Below, piece by piece: positions 1 through 10,561 of a stretch of DNA of 38,188 bases. The position numbers and the translations under genes are program-made. Below the pieces are notes generated by a model that was not told the origin of the DNA, ran no database searches, and worked only from the letters and a program-made list of their open reading frames with translations. How positions within the stretch are numbered: position 1 is the stretch's first letter; every line of letters begins with the position of its first letter. The stretch is from Russula earlei (lineage: Eukaryota; Basidiomycota; Agaricomycetes; Russulales; Russulaceae): assembly GCA_025769875.1 (NCBI GenBank), contig JAGFNK010000499.1:1-38188 (forward strand), given 5' to 3'.

Positions 1-1980
1 CATTTTTTCTACAATCAAGAAAGGACCCCCTTTCTCTGGACTCCAGAAGCAACCACAGCCCTAGAAACCTTGATAGCAGTGTCTGCGATGACCCTGAACT
101 TACACTGCCAACCCTGACCTCCCATATGAATTAGAAACCGATGCCTCACAGTTTGCCACCGGAGCTATCCTCTTCCAAAAGGACCAAAGAGGGAAAAGGA
201 AAATGATCGGAAATATGTCACACATTCAACGAAGCAGAAAGGAACTACCCAGTCTGGGATAGGGAGTTCCTAGCTCTGATCCTTGCACTCCAACACTGGC
301 GATACCTATTAGTCGGAACTAAACACCCCATCAAGATTTTCACAGACCACGCTAACCTGGCTCACTACCGACTCCCCCACAAAATCAACCGAAGGATTGC
401 CATACATCTCAACACTCGCGGATTACCACTTCGAAATCCACCACAAACCCGGAATCTCCAATCATGCGGACACTCTCTCACGAACCTGACCACAATGATG
501 GGTCAGGAGATAACCAAAACATCACAGCACTCCCTGACAAACTTTTTATTCGCACGCTTCTGAGGACCTCTATACTCAAGTACTAACCGAACAAAGAAAA
601 CGGAAGACAGACCTCCTCATGTGGAAGATCAAGCACGGTCTTCAAGAAGAAGAAGACGCACTGTTCAAAGATGGAAAGTTGGTAGTACCATCAAGAACCC
701 CTTACGGAAGATCTTGCATACCTATCACAAGCGTCCTTGGGGGGCACACAGGAAATGCCCGAACCTTGTATTCAATCCAAGAATCCTTCTGGTGGCCAAA
801 TGGCCTACTTCATACGGGACTACATTCGAGGGTGTGCCACCTGTCAAGCCAACAAGTCCTCCACACACCCAACTCGCCCCCCAATTTACCCCATTCCCCC
901 AGAATTTCAAAAACCCTTCCAAACTATTGCCATTGATTGGATTGTTGACCTCCCACTATCAGAAGGGAACAATGCCATTATGACCATCACCACCATGACT
1001 CCACCAAGGCAGCCATATTCATACCCTGCTGTAAAGATATGGGAACTCTGCAAATGGCCAAGCTATTTTTTACGTTATGCCTTCCCATGGACCGGAATTC
1101 CCTCCAAAATTATCTCCGACCATGACTCCCGCTTTAACCTCCAACTTGTTTCAAGAAGTTTCCCGAATCCTCGGGATCAATCAAAATTTAAGCACTGCCT
1201 ACCACCCCCCAAACTGACGGACAATCAGAAAGGACCAATCAGACCTTGGAGATGTACCTATGCATCTACACAGGAGAAGAAGCAGGAAGAATGGGCGCAC
1301 TGGCTCCCCATAGCTCCAATACCTATTTTAATGCCCACAAATCTACTACCACCAAAAGAACCCCTTACAAACTCCTCATCGAGGTTTAATCCTCAAGGAC
1401 TTGGCACCCAACTCAAGTCCAAGTTCCCCAGGATCCAAGAACAACTCCAAGCATTAAAAGACATGAGGGAATCGGCACAAGAAGCAATGAAAAGAGCACA
1501 GAATAACTGGATCAAGGAAACCAAGTTCAAAGGTTTCGAAGAAGGACAGAAGGTTTGGTTGGAAGGCACTAACTTAAAAACTCCCCATCAGTTTCATAAG
1601 TTCCGCCCCAAACGATTTGGCCCTTTTACCATTACCAAGCGAATCTCCCACATTGTTTACCAGCTCCAATTACCACCCCAATGGAACATCCACAATGTAT
1701 TTCATGCCTCCCTCTTATCTCCAGTCACAGAAACAGCCGAACATGGACCAAACTTCCCTGAACCACCACCTGACCTTCTCTCGGGAGAATATGAAGTTGA
1801 AAAAGATTACCGCCCAACTGCCTCCATAGAAACCGACTCCAATACAGGGTCCAGTGGAAAGGGTATTCCGCAGCAGAGGATACCTGGGAACCTCTCTCAA
1901 ACCTTAAAAATGCTCAAGACGCCATCACCATGTTTCACCTCCAACAACCCACCAAACTCCAGTACCATGACCACCACTAA
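1..1980 (+). pseudogene. Gypsy-A pol: RNase H, integrase and chromodomain (broken)
   Basis: This is the C-terminal half of a gypsy polyprotein. About 1-110 is the end of the RT domain (TPFLWTPEA). About 135-480 is RNase H, with the ETDAS, DREF and TDHANL acidic motifs visible across frame changes. About 725-860 is the integrase zinc-binding region, ending CATCQANK. The catalytic core follows: AIDW near 935, SDHD near 1120 and PQTDGQSERTNQ near 1208. The GPFTI and HNVFHASLL motifs near 1620-1710 mark the integrase C-terminus. A degraded chromodomain with WKGY and DTWEPL motifs lies at about 1790-1960. Frame changes occur near 110, 400, 1000, 1180 and 1830. The frame that holds the chromodomain end stops at TAA 1978-1980. 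Confidence 0.85.
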
Positions 1981-3663
1981 CTCTGATCCCGCAGAATCCC
2001 ATCACTCAGACGAAAGTCTGGACGACTTAGAGCATCAATTCCAAACACTTACGATACAACAACGTACATTACTCCCCCGAAATTAACTCACGTAACCCCC
2101 CTTCTTATTCCGTTAACGACCCCGCTATCCCCGAACCGCGGATATACAATTTTCAACTTAGCCACCAGAGAACAACTCTTTTCTGGAATTCTCTCTCCTG
2201 GCGACTTCCGCGGTTTTCAATTACTTATGACGGACCCCCGTTTCTCTGAGTTTCATCTATCCGTACGAAGAGCAGTACTTACAGATTTAGTATGGAACCA
2301 TATCACACGCTCAGCCTACATAAATACCCCCACCCCTTCCGAGTGGTCAGCCTGGCACCACGAACACGCTACCTCTACTTACAACACTCCCATGTCGTCC
2401 CCCGTTTCTAACTCATCCCCTCTACCTATCCTCACCCCTTCCCCCACTATCAAACAAGAACCCCTCTCGCCCTGAAGTTATTCAGCATATCATCGACCAA
2501 CGAACCTTCATCGTCCCAGACGAAACCGAGGTCCAAGACCTTGCCGCTACCCTCAACCCACTCGCCATCCGAGAAGGAACACCTTCGCCAACCCCGACCC
2601 AGGCAGACCCCACTCACCCCGGCCCCCCCTTGGTTTGTTTACGAACCTTACAAGCATGTTCCACCTTTCTACATTAATGTTAACGGGCGAAAGCACCTAT
2701 TACCATACTTACGCGTCGCCTTAATAATGACGAACCCATGCTTCTAGGAACTATGGGTCGAGGAGAACCCACTTATGGAGAAAAGCTCATCGCCCGGCCC
2801 GTTGTCTCTGCCCCTCATCCCTCTGTCACTGCCTCTGACCTCCGCCTCCTCATTGAGGACCACCCCTTCCATTTTGATGCTGCCTCAAGCCCTTGAAAAC
2901 CTCCATGACCCTGGTGCTCTTGCCGACGTCTACCGTCTCCGTGTCAGCTCTTTCAAGTTGAAAGTCTTGGAGGGCAAGCGTGCCTCTATTCAAGGGGCTC
3001 TAAGTGTCCTTCAAGGGCAACTTGCTGACCGACTCCATGAAATCCAGTCCCACACTAAAGAGACCTGCCGCCATCCGCAGTCGCCTTCGGGCCAACAACA
3101 CTTCCGTCCGAGTTTCGCCATCAGCTCGATAACTTGATGACTGATGGGGGGCTCACCCGCGACGCTGGGCCATATTACTCACTGGCAGGGAGTTACGACA
3201 AATTGAGGACTCGAAGGAATCATCCGTTTCCCCTTCACCGTCCATTCACCCTCCTCTCTCCCTGACCCCTCCTCTCGAATACCTCCCTCCCTCGTGTTGT
3301 CGACCAGTCCCAAAACGACGCTCCCATGGGGTCACCGTCCCACTTCCCTCAAATGTTCTCTGATGACGCCAGTACCCCCAACACCCCTCTCACCCCCGCA
3401 CGAATGACTAAAGCACAGCGTCACCAGCTTCAGAAGCGACAACACATCTGCAAACACTGCAATACCAGGGGGCACTGGAACAAGGACTGCAACAGACCTC
3501 ACACTAATTGTAGCGGACAGGTGGATTGCATCCTCAGGAGGACCCATCGGAGCTACAGAGGTTTCTGTCCCCAGAGCAAGTGGGGCCCCAGAGCATGTGG
3601 CCAGAAGTCGAAGGCGATGAACTCCTGAGTCGGGCCCTGAGACCGATTAGTTCAGAAAACTAA
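1967..3663 (+). pseudogene. Gypsy-A ORF3: extra protein with CCHC zinc knuckle, downstream of pol
   Basis: I do not recognise this about 565-codon region as a named family. A candidate ATG at 1967 overlaps the pol stop by 14 nt, in another frame. The open segments change frame near 2050, 2475, 2740, 2900, 3140 and 3600. They give a Ser/Pro/Thr-rich N-terminus, a segment with KHVPPFYINVNGRKHLLPYL near 2655, and a helical stretch with ALADVYRLRV near 2915. A CCHC knuckle lies at 3449-3490 (C-x2-C-x4-H-x4-C), followed by PHTNC and HRSY. The C-terminus, read in a third frame, is RPISSEN and stops at TAA 3661-3663, two bases before the polypurine tract. Element H has an ORF of similar size in the same place, with matching CCHC-PHxxC and HxSY features. 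A Gag- or Env-like role is open; a nucleic-acid-binding role is inferred only from the knuckle. Confidence 0.6.
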
Positions 3664-3665
3664 GC

Positions 3666-3680
3666 GTGAGGGGGGCATGA
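3666..3680 (+). promoter_or_regulatory. Polypurine tract of gypsy-A
   Basis: The run GTGAGGGGGGCATGA directly precedes the TG of the 3' LTR, where plus-strand DNA synthesis is primed in LTR elements. It resembles the tracts before LTR E (28623-28635) and the J2 LTR (37694-37707, other strand). This fixes the LTR boundary at 3681. Confidence 0.75.
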
Positions 3681-4286
3681 TGTTGTAATTTACCCCCTTG
3701 ACGGTCGTCCATAATCCCTCCCCATTATTGTTCCTCTTGTTATCCTCCGTCCCGTGGTTACCATTTCATCCCTTGATGGTGATCCCTTATGTGTTTCACT
3801 TGTTGTGTTTCACTTATTGTGTTTCACCTATTGTCGAGCTACTTTTGCTATTGGTTTACCTTTACTTATTATTCTGCTTATAGTACTGTACAGCCTCGCT
3901 ACATACAGTATTTAAGCGCCTGTAAAAGCTGGGAAATGCCCCAAGCTTAGCTTTGTCCCATTTCCTGTCGCATCCCCTGCCCTGTACTCTCTCTAATCAC
4001 AAACTTTGCTTGTGCTGGCCTACACCTTGCTTGACCTAAGCACACCTCCAGGAAACCCTTAGTGTTCCTCTTCCTCCTCTGCCTCTCTCTCATCGTCCTC
4101 CTCTTCTGTGAAACCAGGAGATCGACTCTGTCTGCGGACTGAGTCATTATCTGACTCAGCCTTGAGACGCTAAACCCTTGAACCGGTCTCCTTGAGCCTG
4201 GCCCCACTGAACCCTTGAACCAAGTCACAGGGACTTGGCCCCACTGAACTTTGAGCTAACGCTCTTATGGCCGCGACGCCATTACA
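3681..4286 (+). repeat. LTR family C, copy C1 (3' LTR of gypsy-A)
   Basis: The repeat is 606 bp, starting TGTTGTAATTTACCCC and ending GACGCCATTACA. It matches the solo LTR at 18346-18939 along its length and a fragment at 8877-9026. A TATTTAAG promoter-like motif lies near 3910. The 5 bp on either side (CATGA and GCAAG) differ, as expected for one LTR of a full element rather than a solo LTR. Confidence 0.85.
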
Positions 4287-5578
4287 GCAAGTGGTGTGTT
4301 GTCCAAGTGTGGCAACGGTATATGCAAGGTCAGGTTGTGTCCCTAGCATGAGGTACATTACTGCACCGATCATGCATTGATAGGACTTAACATCCACCTT
4401 GGGTGAGTGCACCTTTAAAAGGTGCTCATTGCAAGGGTCAGGGTGCTGATGGGTTTGGTGTTTGCCTTCCCAAAGCGCTCCAATATCTCCTCAACATATT
4501 TTTCTTGGGAGAGCACAATCCAGCCTTCCTGGCAATCACATATGATATGGATGCCTAGGATCCATGTGATATTTCCTAGGTCAGTCATTTCATAGTGTTT
4601 TTTCAGTTCCTTTTTGTCTGACTCAATTACAGTTAGATTTTCAGAAGCCATAGTGATATCATCAATGTAGAGGGCTATGAATGAGAAGTTCCCAGGGGTC
4701 TTTCAGATGAAAACTGCATGGTCCGCATCTGTGTGGGTGTACCCCATATGGGTGAGCATGGCTTTGATATTTTTGTACCAAACATGCCCTCCTTGCTTCA
4801 TGCCATATATGGCCTTCAGCAGGTGTAGTGCCATGCCATCAGGTACATGGAATCCAGGGGGTGGTTCCATGTATATTTTGTCTTTCAGTTCACCATTTAG
4901 GTAGGCTGATTTGACATCCATCTGGTGCACTCCTAGATTGTGTTCTGCAGAAAGGGTGAGGATCATGTGCAGGGACACTATTTTGGCTATGGGCGTGAAT
5001 GTCTCATTGAAGTCAATACCTTCGATTTGCGTGAAGCCTTGTGCAACAAGGCACACTTTGTATTTCAGGATATTTCTGTCTGGGCCTTGTTTAATTTTGA
5101 AGACCCATTTGCTGCCCACCACTTTTTGGTTTTGTGGGCATGGAACAATTTTAAAGACACCCATGTTTTTGAAGGTGTGTTGTTTGTCTTTGCACACAAG
5201 TTCCCATTCTGCAGCATCAGCATGGGACATGGCTTCAGCATAGGACTTCAGATCTGTGGCCATGTCAGTATGCGCCAAGTTCCCTTGTTCATTTTGTCAC
5301 TTTCACTGTCCATGAGATGTGGTGCTGAACTTTGGATTGTCATCATGTGTGGGTGCATGTGTAGTGTGTGTGGATTGCCTGATGGCAGGTTGTGCAGGTG
5401 TGTTTTCACTATCGCACCTTGTGTACTGATGCTGTGTGATTGTGGATTGCAATGGATGTTCATCTTCCTCATCACCCTGCGGTTTGGTGGTGGGTGCAAG
5501 TTCAGTGTCTCGTCCCCCCTCCAAGTCACTATCATCTTCCTCAATGTCGTCAATGCTTTCGTCTGCATTGTTGGGTTC
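4287..5578 (-). pseudogene. Copia reverse transcriptase and start of RNase H
   Basis: An acidic linker (DDIEEDDSDLEGG, near 5535) leads into RT: MSHADAAEW, KWVFKIKQ, QMDVKSAYLNGEL and AIYGMKQ, then the catalytic YIDDI near 4670. A single TGA at 4700-4702 interrupts AVFI-KTPGNFSF, again fitting a former CGA. After a frame change near 4430 the typical connection SYQCMIGAVMYLMLGTQPDLAY follows, with Q where RPDL is usual. The reading ends at QHTTC, where gypsy-A is inserted. The rest of RNase H would lie left of the window. Confidence 0.85.
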
Positions 5579-7140
5579 GAGAGTTACATGCTCAATGCAT
5601 GGTGTGGGGCCCCTTCATTGAATACAACATTGTGGGACTCCAGGATGTGATGGGTGGGACAATGGACTAGCTTGTAGGCTTTCTGTTGGTGCACATATCC
5701 AAGGAATGTACACACCAATGACCTAGCGTCAAGTTTAGTGCATTTTTCCTTAGGGATGTGGACAAAAGCGCTTGCACTCTGAAAACGTGGAGTTGGGACA
5801 CATTTGGTTTGTTTCGTGTTCCATGCCTCTTCTGGGGTCATGTTGTCAAGTGCGCAAGTCGGTGTAACATTGTGGATGAGGGCCACATACTTGAGCATGT
5901 CAATCCAGAACAACTCTGGAAGGTCGGCATCAATGAGCATTGCCTGGACCTTATCAAGTAGGGTCCAGTTCATGTGCTCTGTGACGCCATTGTGTTCTGG
6001 TGTGTCCAGAGTGGTAGTCTCTAGCTGACTACCTTTTTTTGTCAGGTATGCTTGAGATTCCCCACCAGTATATTTGCCCCCTCCATCTGTGTGGAGGATC
6101 TTTAGGTGTTGCCCAGTTTCAATTTCTGCATGCATGGTGAATGCCTGGAGGTGTGCCAGAGCATTGGACTTGTACTTCAGTCTGCCAACAAACACTTTCT
6201 GAGACATATCATCTGTCCAGGTGATAAAGTACTCAAAACCTTGGCAGGTTTGTGTGGGCATCTTTTCACAAATGTCCAAGAAGATGTGGCCTGACACAAC
6301 ATCGGTGCATGTGCTGGTTGTCTTCGAGATTTCCTCCTGGGTTTGCTTCCCTTTGAGGCAAGGGATACATTTCCCAGAGGTGAGTCCTTTGCCCACAATC
6401 TCCATTCCTTTGACCATGCCCTTTTTCAGCATCTGGTTTATGGCGTTAGGGTCTAAGTGACTGAGGTGATGGTGCCAAAGGTCTAGGGAGGCCTTGGATG
6501 AGGTGGTGCGCATGGCAAGGGCGACCTCATGTATTTGGTCACCTTCCATGGGGAAATGGTCCAGCGTGGCTATGCACATGGACTTGGACTTGGGGGATTT
6601 GATGGACATAGCATATAATGAGCCATGTAGGGTCCCCTCACATACAAGTTGGTTGCTGTTGTATATGCCACATGTTTCCCCTTCAAAATGGACTGATGCC
6701 CTGCACCATGCTAAGTGTGAAACTGACAGTAAGTTTCCATTTAAGTCCAGTACATGCAAGACATCCTGGAGCAATGCGGTGCTCCATGTGCCATTTGCAT
6801 GCATTTGGACTTGGACCTGGCCAACTCCAATTGCAGGGATGGAGCTGTTATCTCCAAGGATGACTTGAGTTGGGCGTGAAAAAATGGTATATTGGCTGAA
6901 CCATTCACAGTGTGAAGTCATGATGCATGATGCCCTGGAGTCCATGAGCCAGCTGTCCTTAAGGTTAGCTGCTTGGAGGTCCTTGGTCTTAAGTGCACAG
7001 ATTGTGGTTAGGGCTGTATCATCCCCAGACATGTGGTATAATTGGTAGGGATTGTTGTGAGTGAAAGCATTGGCAACCCCAGTGCTAGTGGTTTGTGGTA
7101 GTTGAGACTTCAGTGTCCCAGGCACACTATCATCTTGCAA
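5579..7140 (-). pseudogene. Copia protease and integrase
   Basis: This is a long, mostly open stretch of about 518 codons. The aspartic protease site reads SWLMDSRAS, whereas active copia proteases have DSGAS, so the catalytic glycine is lost. Next come the GAG-pre-integrase domain with the zinc-binding pattern (LWHHHLSHL, then CIPCLKG) and the integrase core: FLDICEKMP for the first acid, HTDGGGKYTG for the second and PEHNGVTEHMNWTL for the Glu. Active elements usually read SERMNRTL there, so both arginines changed by CpG-type transitions. The region ends with the FLGYVHQQKAYKL motif before an acidic linker; a frame change lies near 5600. Confidence 0.85.
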
Positions 7141-7971
7141 TTTTCACCTTCTTGTCTGGCTTCCCATGAAGTTTCCAACATTCCATTATAATATGTCCTG
7201 CCTTGTTGCAATGGGTACATTTTTTCTTGTCCCTTTTTGAGTCCTTTCCCTTTCCTTTGTTTGATGCATTGGAAAAGTAGAGTGCAATGGTATCACCTGA
7301 CTTGCAGATTGTGTCCTGCTCTTCAATGAGGATTTGGCTCAATATATAGGTGGTATAAAGTTTGTCAACAGGGGTGGAACATAGGATCCTTTGGAAGTGT
7401 GCATTGACTTTGGGAGTGAAAGGATCATCATGAAAGCTAGGACTTTTGGGTTTATTGGGAATCCGATCATTGCAAGCATTTGTGTGGTGAGTACTTTGTG
7501 CGCAAGCTGGTGGGCCATTGGTTCCATGTCCATTAAGGGTTTTAGAAATAGGTCACCCAGTAGTTGGGCAGCCTGGTGCTCACCCATTCCTTGGAAACAT
7601 TCTGTGAGTATGTCCCAGGATTCTTTGGAAGTAAATGATCCAAGTATTATGGTGAGGGTGTGCCCTCAGACCATCATAAAGATTTGGGCACATGCGTCAT
7701 GGTCCCTTGATGTCCAATCTGTGGCACCATCAGGGTCTACAATCTTGCTCAGTTTCTGTTCAGTTCCTTTTACTATATCCAATAGATCCATAGCTAGGAA
7801 GATGGCTTCCATCACTCCTTTCCACTGAGCATACTTGACTTCACCATCCTCAAGGGTAGGCATGTTAGGTCATTGAATTCTGCCTCTTCCATTTTTTCCC
7901 ATGGCTCCTGCTGTGGGAGCACTTATGCCTTTTATAGTCAAAGGCTGTGTGACTGATGGTGAGGTACTCAT
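7130..7971 (-). pseudogene. Copia gag with zinc knuckle
   Basis: The likely start is the ATG at 7971-7969 (MSTSPSVTQPL). The frame then meets a TGA just before NMPTLEDGE and another after IFMMV, both plausibly former CGA arginine codons. The UBN2/DUF4219-type copia Gag region follows (KYAQWKGVMEAIFLAMD), with LTIILGSFTSKESWDIL and a gag core around 7345-7590. The nucleocapsid end carries a CCHC knuckle at 7178-7219 (CTHC-x4-H-x4-C), after a basic GKGKDSKRDKKK stretch. Capsid and RNA-binding roles are as in other copia Gag proteins. Confidence 0.8.
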
Positions 7972-8044
7972 TCTGCTTTGTTATGGGAAAGAATGGCTTT
8001 ATTTGGGATGTTGATGTAATTAGTAGCTGTCAGGTCTCATAATC

Positions 8045-8440
8045 TGTTGAAGCTAAAAGGATTGTTACTCAGTCTTGTGTATGAAAGACTATATTAGTTA
8101 GTAAGCTAACCTAAAAGGATTGTTACTATGTATGGTATTAGATTTTAGGGAGAGCAGTAAAAGGGGTGTTGTACTGACCTCAGTCTTGTGTATGAAAGAC
8201 TGAGGGAAAAATTGAACGACAAGTATTTGAATATTTACATGTACGGTCTGGCTTTGTCCGTACACATGCCACCAGTTGGCTGCACATCCAACATGCTGTG
8301 CACACAATACTCTACTCCAAGGCTTGTTAGCTGTCTTGTCAATGTAAGACTTCCTACAGGAGACAGGGTGGTGGTATCTTTAAGAAGTCTGGAAAACATT
8401 GGTGAAGAATGAGGGAAGATATGGAGATGAAGCACTTACA
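8045..8440 (-). repeat. Copia 5' LTR (outer boundary approximate)
   Basis: Read on the - strand, the repeat would run from TGTAAGTGCT at 8440 to CTTCAACA at 8045, followed by a short leader of about 70 nt and the gag ATG. An AT-rich TATA-like stretch lies near 8225-8240. A partial internal duplication is visible: AAAAGGATTGTTACT and CAGTCTTGTGTATGAAAGACT each occur twice between 8050 and 8205. The partner LTR is not in the window, so the 8440 edge rests only on TG...CA ends. Confidence 0.5.
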
Positions 8441-8518
8441 AGTTCTAGTGAGAATGGTTGGAAAGGCAAATACTGATGACCTGGCCAGTCCTGAAGGTGA
8501 TAGGAAAATCTGAGATTT

Positions 8519-8781
8519 GCTTAGCGACACTTAAGCATGCTTAATGGTGCTTAGCAATGCTTCTAAGCACCACTTGACATGCTTAGGCTAAGCACACTAA
8601 GCTAGGTCTCCTCATGAATTTGCTTAGCTGGGCTGCTTATCTGGCTTATCCTTGGGCTTAGGCTGCTTATCTGGGCTTATTGTCTGGCTTATTTGGGCTT
8701 AGGCATGGCTCTATGCTGTCATTTAAGTACATCAAACATAGTAAGCACAAAAAGTCCAAAAGCAAGCTAAGTGTTTTAAGC
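8519..8781. repeat. GCTTA/TAAGC motif cluster
   Basis: About eighteen copies of GCTTA (12) or its complement TAAGC (6) occur in 263 bp, many extended to GCTTAGG or GGGCTTA. Spacing is irregular, so this is not a simple tandem array. No coding is visible in 8441-8876. The rest of that stretch, including 8782-8876, shows nothing I recognise. Confidence 0.6.
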
Positions 8782-8876
8782 ATTTTTCAAATTGCCCCAG
8801 CCCCTGACCTGACACAGCCCCAAAATGAAAAGTGAAATTTACCCTGAGCTACCAAGCTCCCTAACTCATATTTTCA

Positions 8877-9026
8877 TGTTATGATTTGCCCCTCCTTTGG
8901 TTTGTCACTGATCCCCTTGTTGCCCTATTACTATTTTTACACTTCACCCTTGTCTCCTTGGTTACATTTCACCCCTTGATCTTGATTGTCTTCATACTTC
9001 ACATATATTGTTTCACCTTTTGTGTT
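8877..9026 (+). repeat. LTR family C, copy C2, 5' fragment
   Basis: TGTTATGATTTGCCCC at 8877 begins a match to the first roughly 150 bp of the LTR at 18346. It covers the tract ending in TTTCACCTNTTGTGTTT and then breaks off where the TAGTGCTTCA terminus of the next element begins. The remainder of the LTR is not found on the far side at 15441. Confidence 0.7.
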
Positions 9027-9039
9027 TAGTGCTTCAAAG

Positions 9040-9240
9040 TCCAGTCAAGTCCAGTTTTTCCCACGATTTTGGCATGACTGTGACCATGACTGGCTGCTGG
9101 TTTGCCCAATCCTGAAAAAACTGGACTGGACTGCATGTGACTGGTTACACATGGTCATTTGCAGTCAATTGACCAGTTTAGACCAGTCCCAACCAAAACT
9201 GGAGGATGACTGGTTGAAACCAGTTCTTGACCGGGTAAGT
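9040..9240. repeat. Left subterminal CCAGTC/GACTGG-rich zone
   Basis: CCAGTC, CCAGTT and their complements recur more than a dozen times (CCAGTCAAGTCCAG, ACTGGACTGGACTG, GACCAGTTTAGACCAG). Clusters of short motifs inside the ends are typical of transposase-binding zones in several DNA transposon superfamilies; that role here is inference. Confidence 0.5.
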
Positions 9241-10072
9241 CATGTCACCCCCTGCTGTCTTGCACACCCACATGCCGCCATATCTCCCATTCACATTGCG
9301 TTCACATCCCTCCCTCTCTTGTCTCAGTCATTCCTCTCTCTGTCTCTCCCTTCCACTTCCCTTCCACTGCAAGAAACCGGCCAGCCACCGAACACCTGAC
9401 ACGTGTGCCCCACAACTCCCTCTCTCCCACCATGACATCACCCATGCAGATGCCTCCATGCTCCCCGCCTCTCACCTTCAATGCACACTCCCTCTCCTCC
9501 ACCTCCGACAATGTTACCACCATCACCTCCATGTCACCCGCTCATGCCCCTCCTCCAGTTGCCTTCACCTTCATCCCACCTGCCGTCATTGATCCCATTT
9601 CACCAACTGCAGCCATGTCACTCCCAGTCGCATCTGTTCCCACGTCTGTACATGCCCCAGCCTCCTCTGCCATGTCCACCACCGCCTCTACACCCCCCCG
9701 TCTCTGCCCTACCAGCTCCCGTGCCCTCAGTGTCACCTGTCATGGCCATTGCCTCAGCTCCACACACAACCCCTGTCTTCACCTCATCCACTGTCATCAC
9801 AGCCCCTGCTTCACCCACCATCATCACTGTTGCAGCCTTGGTCACACCCTTGCCATTTGTTGTCTCCGCACCAATGCCCGTGTTACCCACTGCTGTTCCC
9901 TCTCTGTCAACCACTGTGCCCTCCATTGTTGCCCCCACTCCATCCATCTCTGCCATCACCCCTATGCTTATGCCTATGAACTCACACTTGCTGCCCATGC
10001 CCCTGCTTCCCAACCACGTTGCCATCTCATATCTGCCAACTGCCATCTCGCTGCCACACCTTGTAAAAGATG
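9240..10072 (+). repeat. Pro/Ser/Thr-rich low-complexity segment R1
   Basis: This is a C/T-rich tract of imperfect short repeats. All + frames are partly open and give Pro-, Ser-, His- and Val-rich translations (for example ITAPASPTIITVAALV). The segment APxYELTL-like at 9960-9990 (YAYELTLAAHA) resembles YELTLTAYAFA on the - strand near 10640, so R1 and R2 are probably inverted relatives. I do not call a gene: composition alone keeps the frames open. Confidence 0.4.
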
Positions 10073-10416
10073 TTATTGCCATTTTCAGCGCACTTGGCGG
10101 AGCTTGAATTCCACCCAAATCGGTGCAGAAACCCCCTCAAACATGCGGGATGAATATCTCCCTCAAAACAGCTTCAATTCATATGAAATTTATTGTCCCT
10201 GAATCGCCTGAATGAGGGCTAGGCAGCCCCATTGTTTTCATGAGATTTGAGTGAGAATTGGTGGAGCTGGACTCAAGCCACCTCCACATGTGTATTAGAT
10301 GAATTACAACTCAAAATCATCGTCTATATCTATTATTCTTCCCTCATGTTGTACCCATGGGCTGTCTTGAGGCAGCCCCATAGTGTTTTTGACTCAAGTG
10401 TTGTGGTGTGCAACGT
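10073..10416. repeat. Inverted repeat, left arm (about 344 bp)
   Basis: The arm starts TTATTGCCATTTTCAG and ends GTGTGCAACGT. Its reverse complement recurs at 13017-13351 with scattered substitutions. Each arm holds two direct copies of AGGCAGCCCCAT, near 10223 and 10372 on this side. The arms bound a 2.6-kb, GC- and CpG-rich interior. No clear target duplication is seen at the outer edges. Confidence 0.8.
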
Positions 10417-10561
10417 TATTTCCAGTGCAATTGGAGTCGTGGCCAGCCACTCATCACCCCTCTCACCTCTCGATTCTGACCATCCTTCTTGTTTTTCACA
10501 GACAGAGAGGAGTGGGTTGCAAAGAGGGGTCCTATTCTGAACTCTTTCTACTACAGAGTAG

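Larger units (their letters stand above)
1..4286 (+). mobile_element. Ty3/gypsy chromovirus element A, 3' portion (5' end outside window)
   Basis: This is the right-hand part of an LTR retrotransposon that starts before the window. In order it holds the end of reverse transcriptase, RNase H, integrase, a chromodomain, an extra ORF with a zinc knuckle, a polypurine tract and a 3' LTR. Frames are broken in many places, so it is dead. It sits inside the RNase H region of a copia element that runs on the opposite strand from 4287. The bases just after its LTR (4287-4291, GCAAG) should be one copy of its target duplication, with the partner left of the window. Element H (17922-29254) has the same gene order with a different LTR. 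Confidence 0.85.
4287..8440 (-). mobile_element. Ty1/copia element, 5' LTR to RNase H, truncated by gypsy-A
   Basis: This is a - strand copia retrotransposon with the domain order gag, protease, integrase, RT, RNase H; integrase before RT is diagnostic of copia. Its 3' end is separated from the window by the gypsy-A insertion, which lies in RNase H just after the QHTTC motif. Decay is mostly C-to-T: CGA to TGA stops, and Arg to His or Trp at normally conserved integrase positions. The 5' LTR is placed at about 8045-8440. Confidence 0.85.

Noticed and set aside
4940..5650. Long + strand open frame
   Set aside because: It is the antisense of the copia RT and linker, whose - strand translation has clear conserved motifs.
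6106..7828. Several + strand open frames of 60-145 codons
   Set aside because: All are shadows of copia gag, protease and integrase on the other strand.
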